From NCBI RefSeq assembly GCF_029892605.1, contig NZ_JARXWF010000003.1, forward strand, positions 308,044 to 372,043: a stretch of DNA of 64,000 nt, written 5' to 3'. The DNA comes from Parabacteroides sp. PM6-13 (GTDB lineage: Bacteria > Bacteroidota > Bacteroidia > Bacteroidales > Tannerellaceae). The translations under genes were made by a program, and so were the position numbers. The notes beneath the pieces are model-generated. The model saw only the letters and a list, made by a program, of their open reading frames with translations, made no database searches and was not told where the DNA came from. Positions 26,838 through 35,045 of the stretch are shown here, piece after piece. Positions within the stretch are counted from its first letter, which is position 1. Each line of letters begins with the position of its first letter.

Positions 26838-28087
26838 ATTTTATTTTGCGGACAATAGCTGAAACATTTGCCACAGGCTACGCAGGCGGCATGATCTATC
26901 TCATAGAGTGTGCGGGTGCGTTTGAGGGAGAGGCTTATCAAGGTTAGGCCGATCACCAACCCGATCAATGCCCCGGCAATCGCGGCATAGAGTCTGAAAT
27001 CAGCCTGCACCGCGTTGTATGCTTCCGTTAGCTCTTCCAATGTGCCTCCCTGCCCGTAGAAAGCTTCGAGCTCTACCGAGAGGATATCCTGCGGATCGGC
27101 TTCGTGTTGCATCACCATATCATAGAGTTTCACCTCTTTATGCACCCGGCTAAGCTGGCCACTGAACGACTGCATCAGAAAAGCCCCGACGGCAATGATC
27201 AACGGCAGGACGATGCAGTAGTGCATAATTCGTTTCACTCCCTCCAGGCGGGTCTCTTTCACTTTATTGTCGTAGGGCGCCCGGATGGCATCCACCGGGC
27301 AGGCATGATGGCAAAGCTCACAATTGATGCAGGGCTTTTGGGTGATCTCCACTTTCCAGATCGATACACGCGAGAAGAGGCTCAACAGCGCACCGTATGG
27401 GCAAAGAAAACGGCAGAACGGTCTTCCGATAAAAACAGAAGTGACCAACAATAAAACACCGAAAAGGATAAGCCCAATATCTCCGCCCAGGCGGAATATG
27501 CCGATAAAAGGGTCAAAACGGCAGATGATAAAGCTGCTGCGGGTGACGGCATACAATAGGGCAAAAATGAGGTAGATCCAGGGAATCATGCCCAGTGCCG
27601 TTGTGACGGCTTTCGGCAATCGGTAGTTTTTTAGATTGACCAATTCCTGCAAGGCGCCGAACGGACATACGCCGGCACAGAACACCCGGCCGAAAAGAAA
27701 GACAAACACCACCGGAAGCATAAAGAATAAGAAAACGGATATGGGTAAAATGTAGCTGTTGTCGACCAATGCCAATGCCACATTCTGAATAGAACCTATG
27801 CTACAAACGCATCCGCTGCGAAAAAAACCGAAATAAGCGACCGAGATAATAGACACCCAGATAATGGGTTTGCGGGTGCGCTTTCGGATGACTGCCCATG
27901 CCACAAAGCTCATCAATGCGATGAGGAGAAAAATGTCGACCGCAGTCCACAAGGCCTCATCCGGGATAGGATAGGTCATATCCGGGTATTGGTATCCCGA
28001 CTCAAAATCGGGTTTGGGAAACCTGTTCTGTGCCATAGCTAGTGTAGGCAGTAAGAGGAATATGGAGGTAAAAATCTTTTTCATCAT
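26834..28087 (-). CDS. NapH/NosR-like polyferredoxin membrane protein
   Basis: 417 residues: signal peptide (ending AMAQ), about six membrane segments, and CxxxCP motifs in CAGVCPFGALQ and CRFLCPYGALL, the mark of NapH/NosR/CcoG-type proteins. There is a two-cluster region with CINCELCHHACP and, after a final membrane helix, a C-terminal CVACGKCFSYCP. An additional GCVCSIGSIQNV resembles the first motif. Such proteins carry electrons between quinol or cytoplasmic carriers and periplasmic Fe-S proteins. The NapG-like gene just upstream overlaps by 4 bp, so this is a NapGH-type pair in a setting without nap or nos genes. It likely links the NADH-oxidising module to the periplasm (inference). 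Confidence 0.87.
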   Translation of the reverse strand: MMKKIFTSIFLLLPTLAMAQNRFPKPDFESGYQYPDMTYPIPDEALWTAVDIFLLIALMSFVAWAVIRKRTRKPIIWVSIISVAYFGFFRSGCVCSIGSIQNVALALVDNSYILPISVFLFFMLPVVFVFLFGRVFCAGVCPFGALQELVNLKNYRLPKAVTTALGMIPWIYLIFALLYAVTRSSFIICRFDPFIGIFRLGGDIGLILFGVLLLVTSVFIGRPFCRFLCPYGALLSLFSRVSIWKVEITQKPCINCELCHHACPVDAIRAPYDNKVKETRLEGVKRIMHYCIVLPLIIAVGAFLMQSFSGQLSRVHKEVKLYDMVMQHEADPQDILSVELEAFYGQGGTLEELTEAYNAVQADFRLYAAIAGALIGLVIGLTLISLSLKRTRTLYEIDHAACVACGKCFSYCPQNKI

Positions 28088-28659
28088 GAGTCCTTTAGTT
28101 TATAGGCAACGCTCAACGGCACACGCGTGATGGCATTCGATGCGCATACGGTGGCAATCTTACATTCGTTGCAATCGGTACACAGATCACACTTGATCTG
28201 CAGGTAGAGCGAACCGTTTCCGAACGAACTGCAGCCTTTCACACATTTTCCGCAGCCGTTGCAGAGGTCTTCGTTGATCGTATATTCAAAATAGGGATCT
28301 TCCACATATTTGCGTGTGATGGCTCCTGTCGGACACATCAGGTTTTCGGCAGCCGTATTGAGTTCCTTGACGTTGGAACGATAATAGCCGCCACACAAAT
28401 CGCAGTACCCGCATACTTTATTGGCATGGATACATTTCACGGCCGATATAGGCAATACGCAATGAGTCTCGCAGCGTCCGCACTGGGTACACTTCTGCGG
28501 GTCGATCTGCCAGTAAAGGCTAGCCTCTTCTCCCCGTGCTTTCCCTATCAGCCCGCCGGTAACAGCCAGGATGCTTCCCCCTGCCACTGCCGACCCGAAC
28601 AGCCGCAGAAACCTCCGGCGTGCTATGGGGCTGTTTTTATGTTCGTTCTTTTGCTTCAT
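28084..28659 (-). CDS. Tat-exported NapG-like ferredoxin
   Basis: Read from the ATG at 28659, 191 residues. The N-terminus has a twin-arginine signal, ARRRFLRLFGSAVAGG, then Fe-S motifs CTQCGRCETHC, CGYCDLCGGYY, CNGCGKCVKGC and CDLCTDCNEC, enough for about four [4Fe-4S] clusters as in NapG/DmsB-like proteins. It should act in the periplasm, attached to or beside the NapH-like membrane protein encoded next (ATGA overlap). A toxin-antitoxin pair and a terminator-like hairpin separate it from the upstream genes of the cluster. A GTG/ATG upstream at 28671 is less likely to be the start. Confidence 0.85.
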   Translation of the reverse strand: MKQKNEHKNSPIARRRFLRLFGSAVAGGSILAVTGGLIGKARGEEASLYWQIDPQKCTQCGRCETHCVLPISAVKCIHANKVCGYCDLCGGYYRSNVKELNTAAENLMCPTGAITRKYVEDPYFEYTINEDLCNGCGKCVKGCSSFGNGSLYLQIKCDLCTDCNECKIATVCASNAITRVPLSVAYKLKDS

Positions 28660-28672
28660 AATCACACACAAA

Positions 28673-28711
28673 AAAAACGTGTAAACTTTGGATATGGGTT
28701 TACACGTTTTT
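28673..28711 (-). terminator. Intrinsic terminator after the toxin gene
   Basis: Arms AAAAACGTGTAAAC (28673-28686) and GTTTACACGTTTTT (28698-28711) pair perfectly around an 11-nt loop. On the minus strand the stem ends in a run of U. It lies 20 bp after the toxin stop and before the NapG-like gene. Confidence 0.75.
28692..28710. repeat. Left inverted repeat of the toxin-antitoxin cassette
   Basis: 19 bp (core GGTTTACACGTTTT) matching in inverted orientation, with one mismatch, the sequence at 29455-29473 beyond the antitoxin gene. Confidence 0.75.
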
Positions 28712-28731
28712 GTTTGGTATGAAGAATGGGA

Positions 28732-29043
28732 TTACTGCTCAAGAAACTGTTCTAGTTTCAATGGATCCTGCCGGGTGTCCCAAACTGCAGAGATAAAGAC
28801 ACCTGTATTATTTGTATGATAATATAGTTTGTAATGCTTATATGCAAGTATTGAGCGATATGTAATATGGCTTCCTGTTTCTTCCACAATCATTCCTAAA
28901 GAAGGGAAACGACCCAACTTATCGGCTGTTAACTTAATCTCATCTCTTATTTTACGGGCAATTCGTGTACCTGCATTTTTTCGATGATAAAGGAAAATAT
29001 CCTTCAAATTATCAAGTGCTTCAGACTCCCAATAGACTACCAT
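28732..29043 (-). CDS. RelE/ParE-family toxin
   Basis: 103 residues with the ParE/RelE fold pattern: VYWESEALDNLKDIFLYHRKNAG at the start, KIRDEIKLTADKLGRFPSLGMIVEE in the middle and SILAYKHYKLYYHTN ... VWDTRQDP at the end. Such toxins either cleave mRNA at the ribosome or poison gyrase; the sequence does not decide which. The start overlaps the antitoxin stop by 7 bp, as in type II modules. Confidence 0.85.
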   Translation of the reverse strand: MVVYWESEALDNLKDIFLYHRKNAGTRIARKIRDEIKLTADKLGRFPSLGMIVEETGSHITYRSILAYKHYKLYYHTNNTGVFISAVWDTRQDPLKLEQFLEQ

Positions 29044-29411
29044 GATTTCATTTCTTCATCAAGTTCATCAGAAGAAATAAAGAGTCCAAGCCGATGTTGC
29101 TCTTCCGCTCTCCGCAAGGAAGCCATACGCTCCTCATGGGTATAGGGGAGACCGGGAATACGCTCGAAAGGTAAATTATCTATTATACTCTCCAGTTCTT
29201 CTGAATCCAAATCCAAGTCTTTTGCATCCAAAACAGTCATCGGTTCCTGTAATGTCGATATAATATCTTTATGTTTATAGAAAGAGTTATTTCTATCTCC
29301 TTCATATTTAATCAATAAAGAAATGATGTCATTCAACAGCTCCTCGTTCTCCGTATTGAGTATTTCGCGTGCCAGCATGGCTTTTTTTGCTTCCAGTTCT
29401 ATTCTATCCAT
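29037..29411 (-). CDS. Antitoxin of the RelE/ParE module
   Basis: Starting at the ATG at 29411 gives 124 residues: MDRIELEAKKAMLAREILN, an N-terminal helix seen in Bacteroidetes type II antitoxins, and a C-terminal RMASLRRAEEQHRLGLFISSDELDEEMKSW that probably wraps the toxin. It has its own promoter (29442-29470). The pair lies inside the redox cluster, between the NHL-like and NapG-like genes, and breaks an otherwise near-continuous run of coupled genes. Confidence 0.75.
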   Translation of the reverse strand: MDRIELEAKKAMLAREILNTENEELLNDIISLLIKYEGDRNNSFYKHKDIISTLQEPMTVLDAKDLDLDSEELESIIDNLPFERIPGLPYTHEERMASLRRAEEQHRLGLFISSDELDEEMKSW

Positions 29412-29441
29412 AATCTTCGTTGTAAGTTTGGTTACCAACAA

Positions 29442-29470
29442 CAAAGATACGAATAAAACGTGTAAACCAA
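29442..29470 (-). promoter_or_regulatory. Promoter of the toxin-antitoxin pair
   Basis: On the minus strand TTG (29468-29470) is 18 bp from TATCTTTG (29442-29449), 31 bp before the antitoxin ATG. The right inverted repeat overlaps the -33 element and could be the autoregulatory operator. Confidence 0.65.
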
Positions 29471-29473
29471 TAT
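29455..29473. repeat. Right inverted repeat of the toxin-antitoxin cassette
   Basis: AAAACGTGTAAACC core, the reverse complement of 28692-28710 with one mismatch over 19 bp. Confidence 0.75.
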
Positions 29474-29516
29474 GTCAAAGAACACTTATCTTCTCTCTGT
29501 TACACAGAGTTACATA

Positions 29517-30524
29517 TTATATTGTTAGTCCTTTTCGCAGCGGGCAATTGTTTACTCCGCAGACGGAACAGGCTGTTTTTGCGGCCAGGGTGTTATCGTA
29601 CCGGAAGGTGGATATCTTGTTTTTTCCGGCAATGAATAGTTTGTCGTCTTGTACTTTTACATCGTATGCCACATTGCCTCCTCCGAGGGCCTTGCTGTCG
29701 AGAAGAACGCTCCGGAACTCTCCGTCAGGGCTGTAACAACTGATGCGCGGATTCCCTTTTTCGGAAGTGATAAGCTCGCCGGAAGCGGTGTAGGCTAAAC
29801 GAGCCGGATTACAGCATCCGCAGAACATGCCCGCCGCATCTCCTGCCTGCCCGAAGGCGGCGATATATTCACCGTCGACGGTGTAGCTTTCTATCTGATG
29901 ACGTCCGGAGTTGGAACAATAGATCACGCCATCGGCATAGGTGATATCAAACGAATAGCTGGGAATGATAAAGCGATTAGGGCTTTGAATAAACCTCCGG
30001 AAACCGCCTTCCAATGTGTATTGGCAGATATTCTTCGCGGCTGCATCCGTGACGAAAACAGCTTCGGGGGTGACTGCCAAAGAGCAGTAGTCGGACTCAT
30101 CGCTACAGGCTTCCCAGTTGCGTATAGCGTCACCGGATTCGTTGTACACTTCGATACGGGTAGGAAACAGGAGGTAGATCAATCCGTTTGCCACAGCGAT
30201 ATCGCGCAGGTGACTGTCTATGATAAAGTTATTCAATAAGGCGCCATCCTGTGCATAGATATAGAGCAGACCGGCAGCGGCGGCGATTAATTTGTCGTCA
30301 TACAACTCAAAGGCTTCAATCGGATCGGGCACCGTGAATGCCGACACCTGTCGATAGGGTGATGTCCCGGTTGTTTCACGCGAGGATGCTGTCCCCACCT
30401 CCGCCAGGTTGGGGTTTCCCCTTTTCGTCAGCAACAGAGCCGAAACGCCCAATATGCTGCCACCTGCCAGGATCGAGCCGCAAAGCTGAAAAAACTCTTT
30501 TCGTGATATTGTATTCTTCTTCAT
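29517..30524 (-). CDS. NHL-like six-bladed propeller protein with a Tat-like leader
   Basis: From the ATG at 30524 (right after the upstream stop) the protein has 335 residues. The leader SRKEFFQLCGSILAGGSILGVSALLL resembles a twin-arginine or uncleaved anchor signal, with RK replacing RR. The body has NHL-like blades (GEYIAAFGQAGDAAGMFCGCCNPARLA, GNPRISCYSPDGEF) and ends in CSVCGVNNCPLRKG, a Cys motif that might bind a metal. The leader is very similar to that of the NapG-like protein at 28084, so both probably use the same export route. Function unknown. Confidence 0.75.
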   Translation of the reverse strand: MKKNTISRKEFFQLCGSILAGGSILGVSALLLTKRGNPNLAEVGTASSRETTGTSPYRQVSAFTVPDPIEAFELYDDKLIAAAAGLLYIYAQDGALLNNFIIDSHLRDIAVANGLIYLLFPTRIEVYNESGDAIRNWEACSDESDYCSLAVTPEAVFVTDAAAKNICQYTLEGGFRRFIQSPNRFIIPSYSFDITYADGVIYCSNSGRHQIESYTVDGEYIAAFGQAGDAAGMFCGCCNPARLAYTASGELITSEKGNPRISCYSPDGEFRSVLLDSKALGGGNVAYDVKVQDDKLFIAGKNKISTFRYDNTLAAKTACSVCGVNNCPLRKGLTI

Positions 30525-30525
30525 C

Positions 30526-31953
30526 CTATCCGATTTTAAGACATTTAACCACATGGGCATCCCTGACGATCAGCCGTCCGTCGGCATAGGCTAAGGGCCC
30601 CCAGGCATCGGCGCCGTCCATGATGCGTTGCTTCTTAAGTAGTTTTAAATCTCGTTGGCCGACTTCATACACATAGAGTTCTCCATCGTCTTTGAAAACA
30701 AAGAGATGGTTGTTGATCATCAGGTAAGGACCGAGGCCGAAACGTTCGTCGGCAGCCGATGTCCAGATGGGCGAGCGCAGGTTGGAAGGAGAATAACAGA
30801 CCAATTTGCCCCGATGCCCGCCTCCATCTTTTGGCATCACGCTGATGATCATATTGTTGTAGAATATCGGTGTCTGTTGCTCGCTGGATAAACCTTCATT
30901 GGGTTTGTACTGGTCGGTCACCGTAGCCGTCCATGCGTTGCCCGAACGGTCGACCTGCAAAAGTGCGCCTCCGGTGCCGTAACCGGCTACCAAAAAGATC
31001 TGATTTTGGGAGACCTGGAGTGGGGAAGGAGCTACGACCGAAGGCTGCCATTTGGAGGTGTTCCACAAAAGAGTGCCCCGGTCATTTTCCTCTGCCGACA
31101 CGCCGCATACACCGCCTACGCCTATATAAACATAGGTACTCTTGCCGCCGAGCATCATCGGCATGACGGAAGAGTGCGACATTTTATATTTCAATGTGTT
31201 GGGCGTAGTCCAAAGCGTTTCTCCTGTCTGGCAGTCGAGCCCGGTCAATAAGACCTCTTCGCCGGCAGGAGCCAGGATAACTACACCGTTGTCTACCCGT
31301 GGGCATTGGCCGGTGTACCAGAAGGGAACTTCCGTTTTGTATTCTTTTTGCATATCGAGCGACCATTTCATGTCGCCTGTCACCGGATCGCAACACATCA
31401 CATGTCCTTCGGGGCCGATGGTGATGATATAATCATCGCCAATGGCCGGAACCGTACGCGAGAAACCATGATTGCGCTTGATCGGTACACGATACCAGCG
31501 GCGCCATAGTTCTTGTCCCGTTTCTAAAGAGAAACAACGGAGAGCGTCTGAGTTGAGCTGTTCATTGTAATCCAATAGGTAGACCCTGCCGTTATAGATA
31601 ACGGGAGCGGCATGCCCTTCCCCTGTCTCTATGCTCCACATCTCAGGGTATGCCTCTTCGCCCGTATGAATGATATCGTTTGTCTGAATGATATTGTTGG
31701 TTTGCTCTCCCCGGAAACTATTCCATTTCCCTGTCAGGGAACCCATGTCGGCACCCTCTTCATACTTCATAAAGAATTCACCGATCAACACATCGTCGGC
31801 CTTCCGGGCGGTTCCTTCGGGACGATTGTCGGCACCGGGAGCCTGGATAGTAAGATCTTCATAAGGGGTATACAAATGCCACCCGATGATAAGACCGGTA
31901 TATAGAAGAACCGTAAAAACGGTAACGATCATTACTATCCTGTTTTTCTTCAT
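30526..31953 (-). CDS. Membrane-anchored PQQ-like beta-propeller (propeller 4)
   Basis: 475 residues. An N-terminal membrane segment (about 5-24, IVMIVTVFTVLLYTGLIIGW) anchors a periplasmic propeller with blades RCFSLETGQELWRRWY, MCCDPVTGDMKWSLD and LDCQTGETLWTTPNT. It ends GRLIVRDAHVVKCLKIG, very like propeller 1 (GKLLIRDQAKMVCVKVV), suggesting duplication within the cluster. Followed after 1 bp by the NHL-like gene. Function unknown. Confidence 0.85.
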   Translation of the reverse strand: MKKNRIVMIVTVFTVLLYTGLIIGWHLYTPYEDLTIQAPGADNRPEGTARKADDVLIGEFFMKYEEGADMGSLTGKWNSFRGEQTNNIIQTNDIIHTGEEAYPEMWSIETGEGHAAPVIYNGRVYLLDYNEQLNSDALRCFSLETGQELWRRWYRVPIKRNHGFSRTVPAIGDDYIITIGPEGHVMCCDPVTGDMKWSLDMQKEYKTEVPFWYTGQCPRVDNGVVILAPAGEEVLLTGLDCQTGETLWTTPNTLKYKMSHSSVMPMMLGGKSTYVYIGVGGVCGVSAEENDRGTLLWNTSKWQPSVVAPSPLQVSQNQIFLVAGYGTGGALLQVDRSGNAWTATVTDQYKPNEGLSSEQQTPIFYNNMIISVMPKDGGGHRGKLVCYSPSNLRSPIWTSAADERFGLGPYLMINNHLFVFKDDGELYVYEVGQRDLKLLKKQRIMDGADAWGPLAYADGRLIVRDAHVVKCLKIG

Positions 31954-32033
31954 ATAGACAAATATGGACAGAATCTTTTATCCTTTTTTTGTTTTTGTCG
32001 TGAAATGGAAAAATCAATGGGTAAACACGAAAT

Positions 32034-32084
32034 GTAGAGGCGCAATGCGTTTGCCAGTAGAGGCGCAATGCATTGCGCCTCTAC
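32034..32084. repeat. REP-like element, one half copy plus one full palindrome
   Basis: A half copy (32034-32053) precedes a perfect 28-bp palindrome (32057-32084) with half-site GTAGAGGCGCAATG. The element's terminal CTAC supplies the stop codon (32081-32083) of the propeller gene on the minus strand. Confidence 0.9.
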
Positions 32085-33301
32085 GAACGTATTTTATACG
32101 CCATCAACGTATCTCCGTGACGCACATACATAACACCTTGGTAGATTACCGGATGTGCCCAATGCTGTCCGGTACCCAGGGTAATGGAAAACTGGCTGAT
32201 GATTTCAAATTTCTCCGGATTGGGTTTGACCAAAGCCATCTCTCCCTTTTCGGAATAGCAATACAACAGGCCGTCGGCCGCAATGATATTACCTATTGCT
32301 ATATTGTTGTCGGAATACATGACTTTCCCGGTCTCCCAATCTACACAATGCCAGTGTGTACGATTGCCGGAACCATAAACCTGATCTCCAACTTTCATCA
32401 TGTGACCAAAGCCATGTGCCAATTCTTTTATTTCCCAGACAGGCGATACCTTCCGCCCGCCATCGGTCAGTTGCAACATAAGAGCCCCCTGTCCATAGCC
32501 GCTCATAAAGAGCAATTTGTTGTCACTATAGACCGGCGTATTAGGATGTTCGCTGAAGCGGTTTGTGTGATCATACGACCAAAGCATTTTGCCATTTGTC
32601 ACATCTAATCCCAGAATCTGATCGCCCATCATAATGACCACCTGCGGCACCTCCTGGTCGTCGAGAAAGATTGGCGTTCCATATCCTGATATGCCTTTCA
32701 TGCCTTCGGAACTCCAGATGATATCACCGGTTGCTTTATGCAATGCCAGGACATTATGTGTGGGGCCTCCCGGTGCGATGATCAATTTCTCACCGATGAT
32801 CAACGGCGGCCCGTTCCATCCATGCTTGGTGTTTTCAGCGCCATAATCGGCTGCGTAATTCTTTTTCCACAATAGTTTCAAGGTTTGCATATCGAAACAA
32901 AACAATTCGGCAATGCCGCTTACGACATATACTTTCCCTTCGTGAGGAATTGCCGTGCTGCGTGTGCCCGTGAAGTTATCGCCGGTAAACTCCGTGCCAT
33001 ATTCCACCTTGTTCAACAGCTTACCGTTCATATCCAATACATACAGAAACCCTTTCGCATCGGTAAATCCGGTGACAAACAACTTCCCTTCGTCTATAGA
33101 AACGGAAGAGAATCCGAGATCTAATCCATCGAAATGCCAAAGCAATTCAGGACCTTCTGCCGGCCAGGACTTCAATAAGCCGCTTTCATTGTATACGCCC
33201 GTATGGTCATTTCGCCAACCGATCTGTGCCTGTGCGCACAGTATGGAGCTTGTCAATAAAATGAATAAAAGACTCTTAAGAACAACTCGTTTCATGATCA
33301 T
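32081..33301 (-). CDS. Secreted PQQ-like beta-propeller (propeller 5)
   Basis: 406 residues; signal peptide ends about residue 25 (CAQAQIGWRNDHTG). Blades: YVLDMNGKLLNKVEYG, FCFDMQTLKLLWKKNY, LALHKATGDIIWSSEG, LGLDVTNGKMLWSYDH. The start overlaps the cyclase stop by 4 bp (ATGA), tying it to the isoprenoid genes. The stop codon lies in a REP-like palindrome, so the ancestral C-terminus may have been slightly different. Resembles propeller 1 (SWPEEGPE versus SWPAEGPELLW). Function unknown. Confidence 0.85.
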   Translation of the reverse strand: MIMKRVVLKSLLFILLTSSILCAQAQIGWRNDHTGVYNESGLLKSWPAEGPELLWHFDGLDLGFSSVSIDEGKLFVTGFTDAKGFLYVLDMNGKLLNKVEYGTEFTGDNFTGTRSTAIPHEGKVYVVSGIAELFCFDMQTLKLLWKKNYAADYGAENTKHGWNGPPLIIGEKLIIAPGGPTHNVLALHKATGDIIWSSEGMKGISGYGTPIFLDDQEVPQVVIMMGDQILGLDVTNGKMLWSYDHTNRFSEHPNTPVYSDNKLLFMSGYGQGALMLQLTDGGRKVSPVWEIKELAHGFGHMMKVGDQVYGSGNRTHWHCVDWETGKVMYSDNNIAIGNIIAADGLLYCYSEKGEMALVKPNPEKFEIISQFSITLGTGQHWAHPVIYQGVMYVRHGDTLMAYKIRS

Positions 33302-35028
33302 GAGATATTAAGTTTATATTTCTTCAATGCATTCAATACAAAGGTAATGTTATACATCTCTTCCGAGTACCACAAACGGGAGAAATAGAGCCCGATCGGT
33401 TCAGCACGGAACAACTCGCCGGCCTGGTACATCTCGTAAAGGTAGTTGAAAGCCCGTTTCATTACTTCGCTGTCCGTTTCCGGGTAAGATGCCAACGCAC
33501 TCAAGGCACGGGCGGTCAAGGTTACTTTCGAAGGAACATCTTTGGCACCTCCCCATCCGCCGTCGGCATTTTGTGTGGCAAGAAGATAGGCTAAGCCTTT
33601 ACGCACCATCTCCCGGGCAATCGGATCATCACAATCGGAGAGATATTCGACGGTCATAGCTGTGGCATATACCGGTGAGCGTTCATCTCCGGCATCCTGA
33701 TCGCCAAACCAAAGAGGTGTCCAGGATCCATCTGTTGCCTGTATCTTCTGCATCCAGCGCAATAGGCGCGACATACTCTTCCGGCACTTCCGCTGCAAGT
33801 CGGCAGGCAGTCTCTCCATCCACAACTGAAAAGCCAGGAGCGTATGGGCGGAGATATCGGGACTGCTCCGGTCGAAAGGCAACTTGCCCCAGCCTTTGCA
33901 GAAAGTAGGCATACCACCGTCGCTGTTTTGCAGATCCAATAGCCATTCGATGCCTTTCCCTACTTCGGGACAGTAAACGCCATCGAGCAGTATATGTAAG
34001 GCCACCAAGGCACCGGAGGTGTCGTCGGCATCGGGAGCCGCCCCCGGCAGGTCGGTCCATCCCCAGCCGCCCTCTTTGGCTCCGGTGAACGAATGCTTGT
34101 GGGTAAATGCGTTTTGGCGGATCAGCATGGCCAGCTCTTCTTTCTCCGGAAGATCATTGCCCAAGGCACGTACACTTAGAGCGGTCATCCAACTGGCCAG
34201 GTCGGTATCGATCGGCCACGAGCCGTCGTCGCGTACCGTATCGATGAGGAAGCCAACCCCTTTCTGTGTCGCTATATGTTGGCGATAGCCCGCACCACTC
34301 ATACACATCGCCACAAAGGCGGTAAGCGGAGCCGCTTCCAGGAAGCCGCCGTTCACTGGCTGAAGCTTTTCGAGCACCTTGAGTGATTTCGGGATAAACG
34401 ATTCGCGGATGGGGGAGAGTATATTCTTTTTCCCTTTGCGGTGGCGCAGGATACCCACGGCAATAAGTGCCGGAATAGCATAGCTGACCACGGGTAGTTG
34501 CAGGAAGCGGAAAAACCGTTGTGGCATCACCGCCAACTCAAAAGGCAGTTGCGGAATCTTATCCCAGCTTGAGATGATACCGGCCAAAGCACACATCACC
34601 AGGATGGGTGCAGAGAAGGTCAGGTCGGTTCCGTAATAATCTAATACTCCCCGGATAATATGTTGATCGGTATAGCCTCCAAATCGGTCAGTCAGATAGT
34701 CTTTGGCCACCTGTGGCGCTTTCCCTACGGCACAAAGCGTGGTATAGCTGAGCAGCGTTGCCGTCATATTCGAAGGGCTTTCGATGGTATCACCCCAGGA
34801 TCCATCCTCCTTCATCGTTTCGATCAGCCATGCGCTTCCTTTTTGGATATACGGAGCATACTTCTCTTTGTCTACAGTATGGAGCGCAAAGACAGACACG
34901 GATGTTGATATAGCGCTCGACGACAACTCTCCTCGCCAGATCTTTCCGGGCATCCGCTTCGCCAATAGCTGCTCGCGTAAAACCCCAATCATTTCATCTA
35001 TCTGCCCTCTCTTCATTTTATTTATCAA
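33298..35028 (-). CDS. Squalene-hopene-cyclase-like terpene cyclase
   Basis: 576 residues of alpha-alpha barrel repeats with QW-like motifs: KEDGSWGD (73-80), RDDGSW (266-271), GGWGW (320-324), LQNSDGGMPTF (about 366), QATDGSWTPLWFG and QNADGGWGG near the end. PDADDT at 332-337 supplies the DxDD acid motif of class II cyclases such as squalene-hopene cyclase. It would protonate and cyclise a polyprenyl substrate at the membrane. A hydrophobic stretch around 137-200 may be a membrane-associating part. It is shorter than typical hopene cyclases (about 630 residues), so the substrate may differ. A prenyl synthase and another barrel protein are adjacent. Confidence 0.8.
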   Translation of the reverse strand: MINKMKRGQIDEMIGVLREQLLAKRMPGKIWRGELSSSAISTSVSVFALHTVDKEKYAPYIQKGSAWLIETMKEDGSWGDTIESPSNMTATLLSYTTLCAVGKAPQVAKDYLTDRFGGYTDQHIIRGVLDYYGTDLTFSAPILVMCALAGIISSWDKIPQLPFELAVMPQRFFRFLQLPVVSYAIPALIAVGILRHRKGKKNILSPIRESFIPKSLKVLEKLQPVNGGFLEAAPLTAFVAMCMSGAGYRQHIATQKGVGFLIDTVRDDGSWPIDTDLASWMTALSVRALGNDLPEKEELAMLIRQNAFTHKHSFTGAKEGGWGWTDLPGAAPDADDTSGALVALHILLDGVYCPEVGKGIEWLLDLQNSDGGMPTFCKGWGKLPFDRSSPDISAHTLLAFQLWMERLPADLQRKCRKSMSRLLRWMQKIQATDGSWTPLWFGDQDAGDERSPVYATAMTVEYLSDCDDPIAREMVRKGLAYLLATQNADGGWGGAKDVPSKVTLTARALSALASYPETDSEVMKRAFNYLYEMYQAGELFRAEPIGLYFSRLWYSEEMYNITFVLNALKKYKLNIS

Positions 35029-35045
35029 CTATCAATTATCAATTA

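Noticed and set aside
12499..33301. True PQQ-dependent dehydrogenases
   Set aside because: The blades are PQQ-like, but I see no calcium/PQQ catalytic set and no PQQ synthesis genes in the window.
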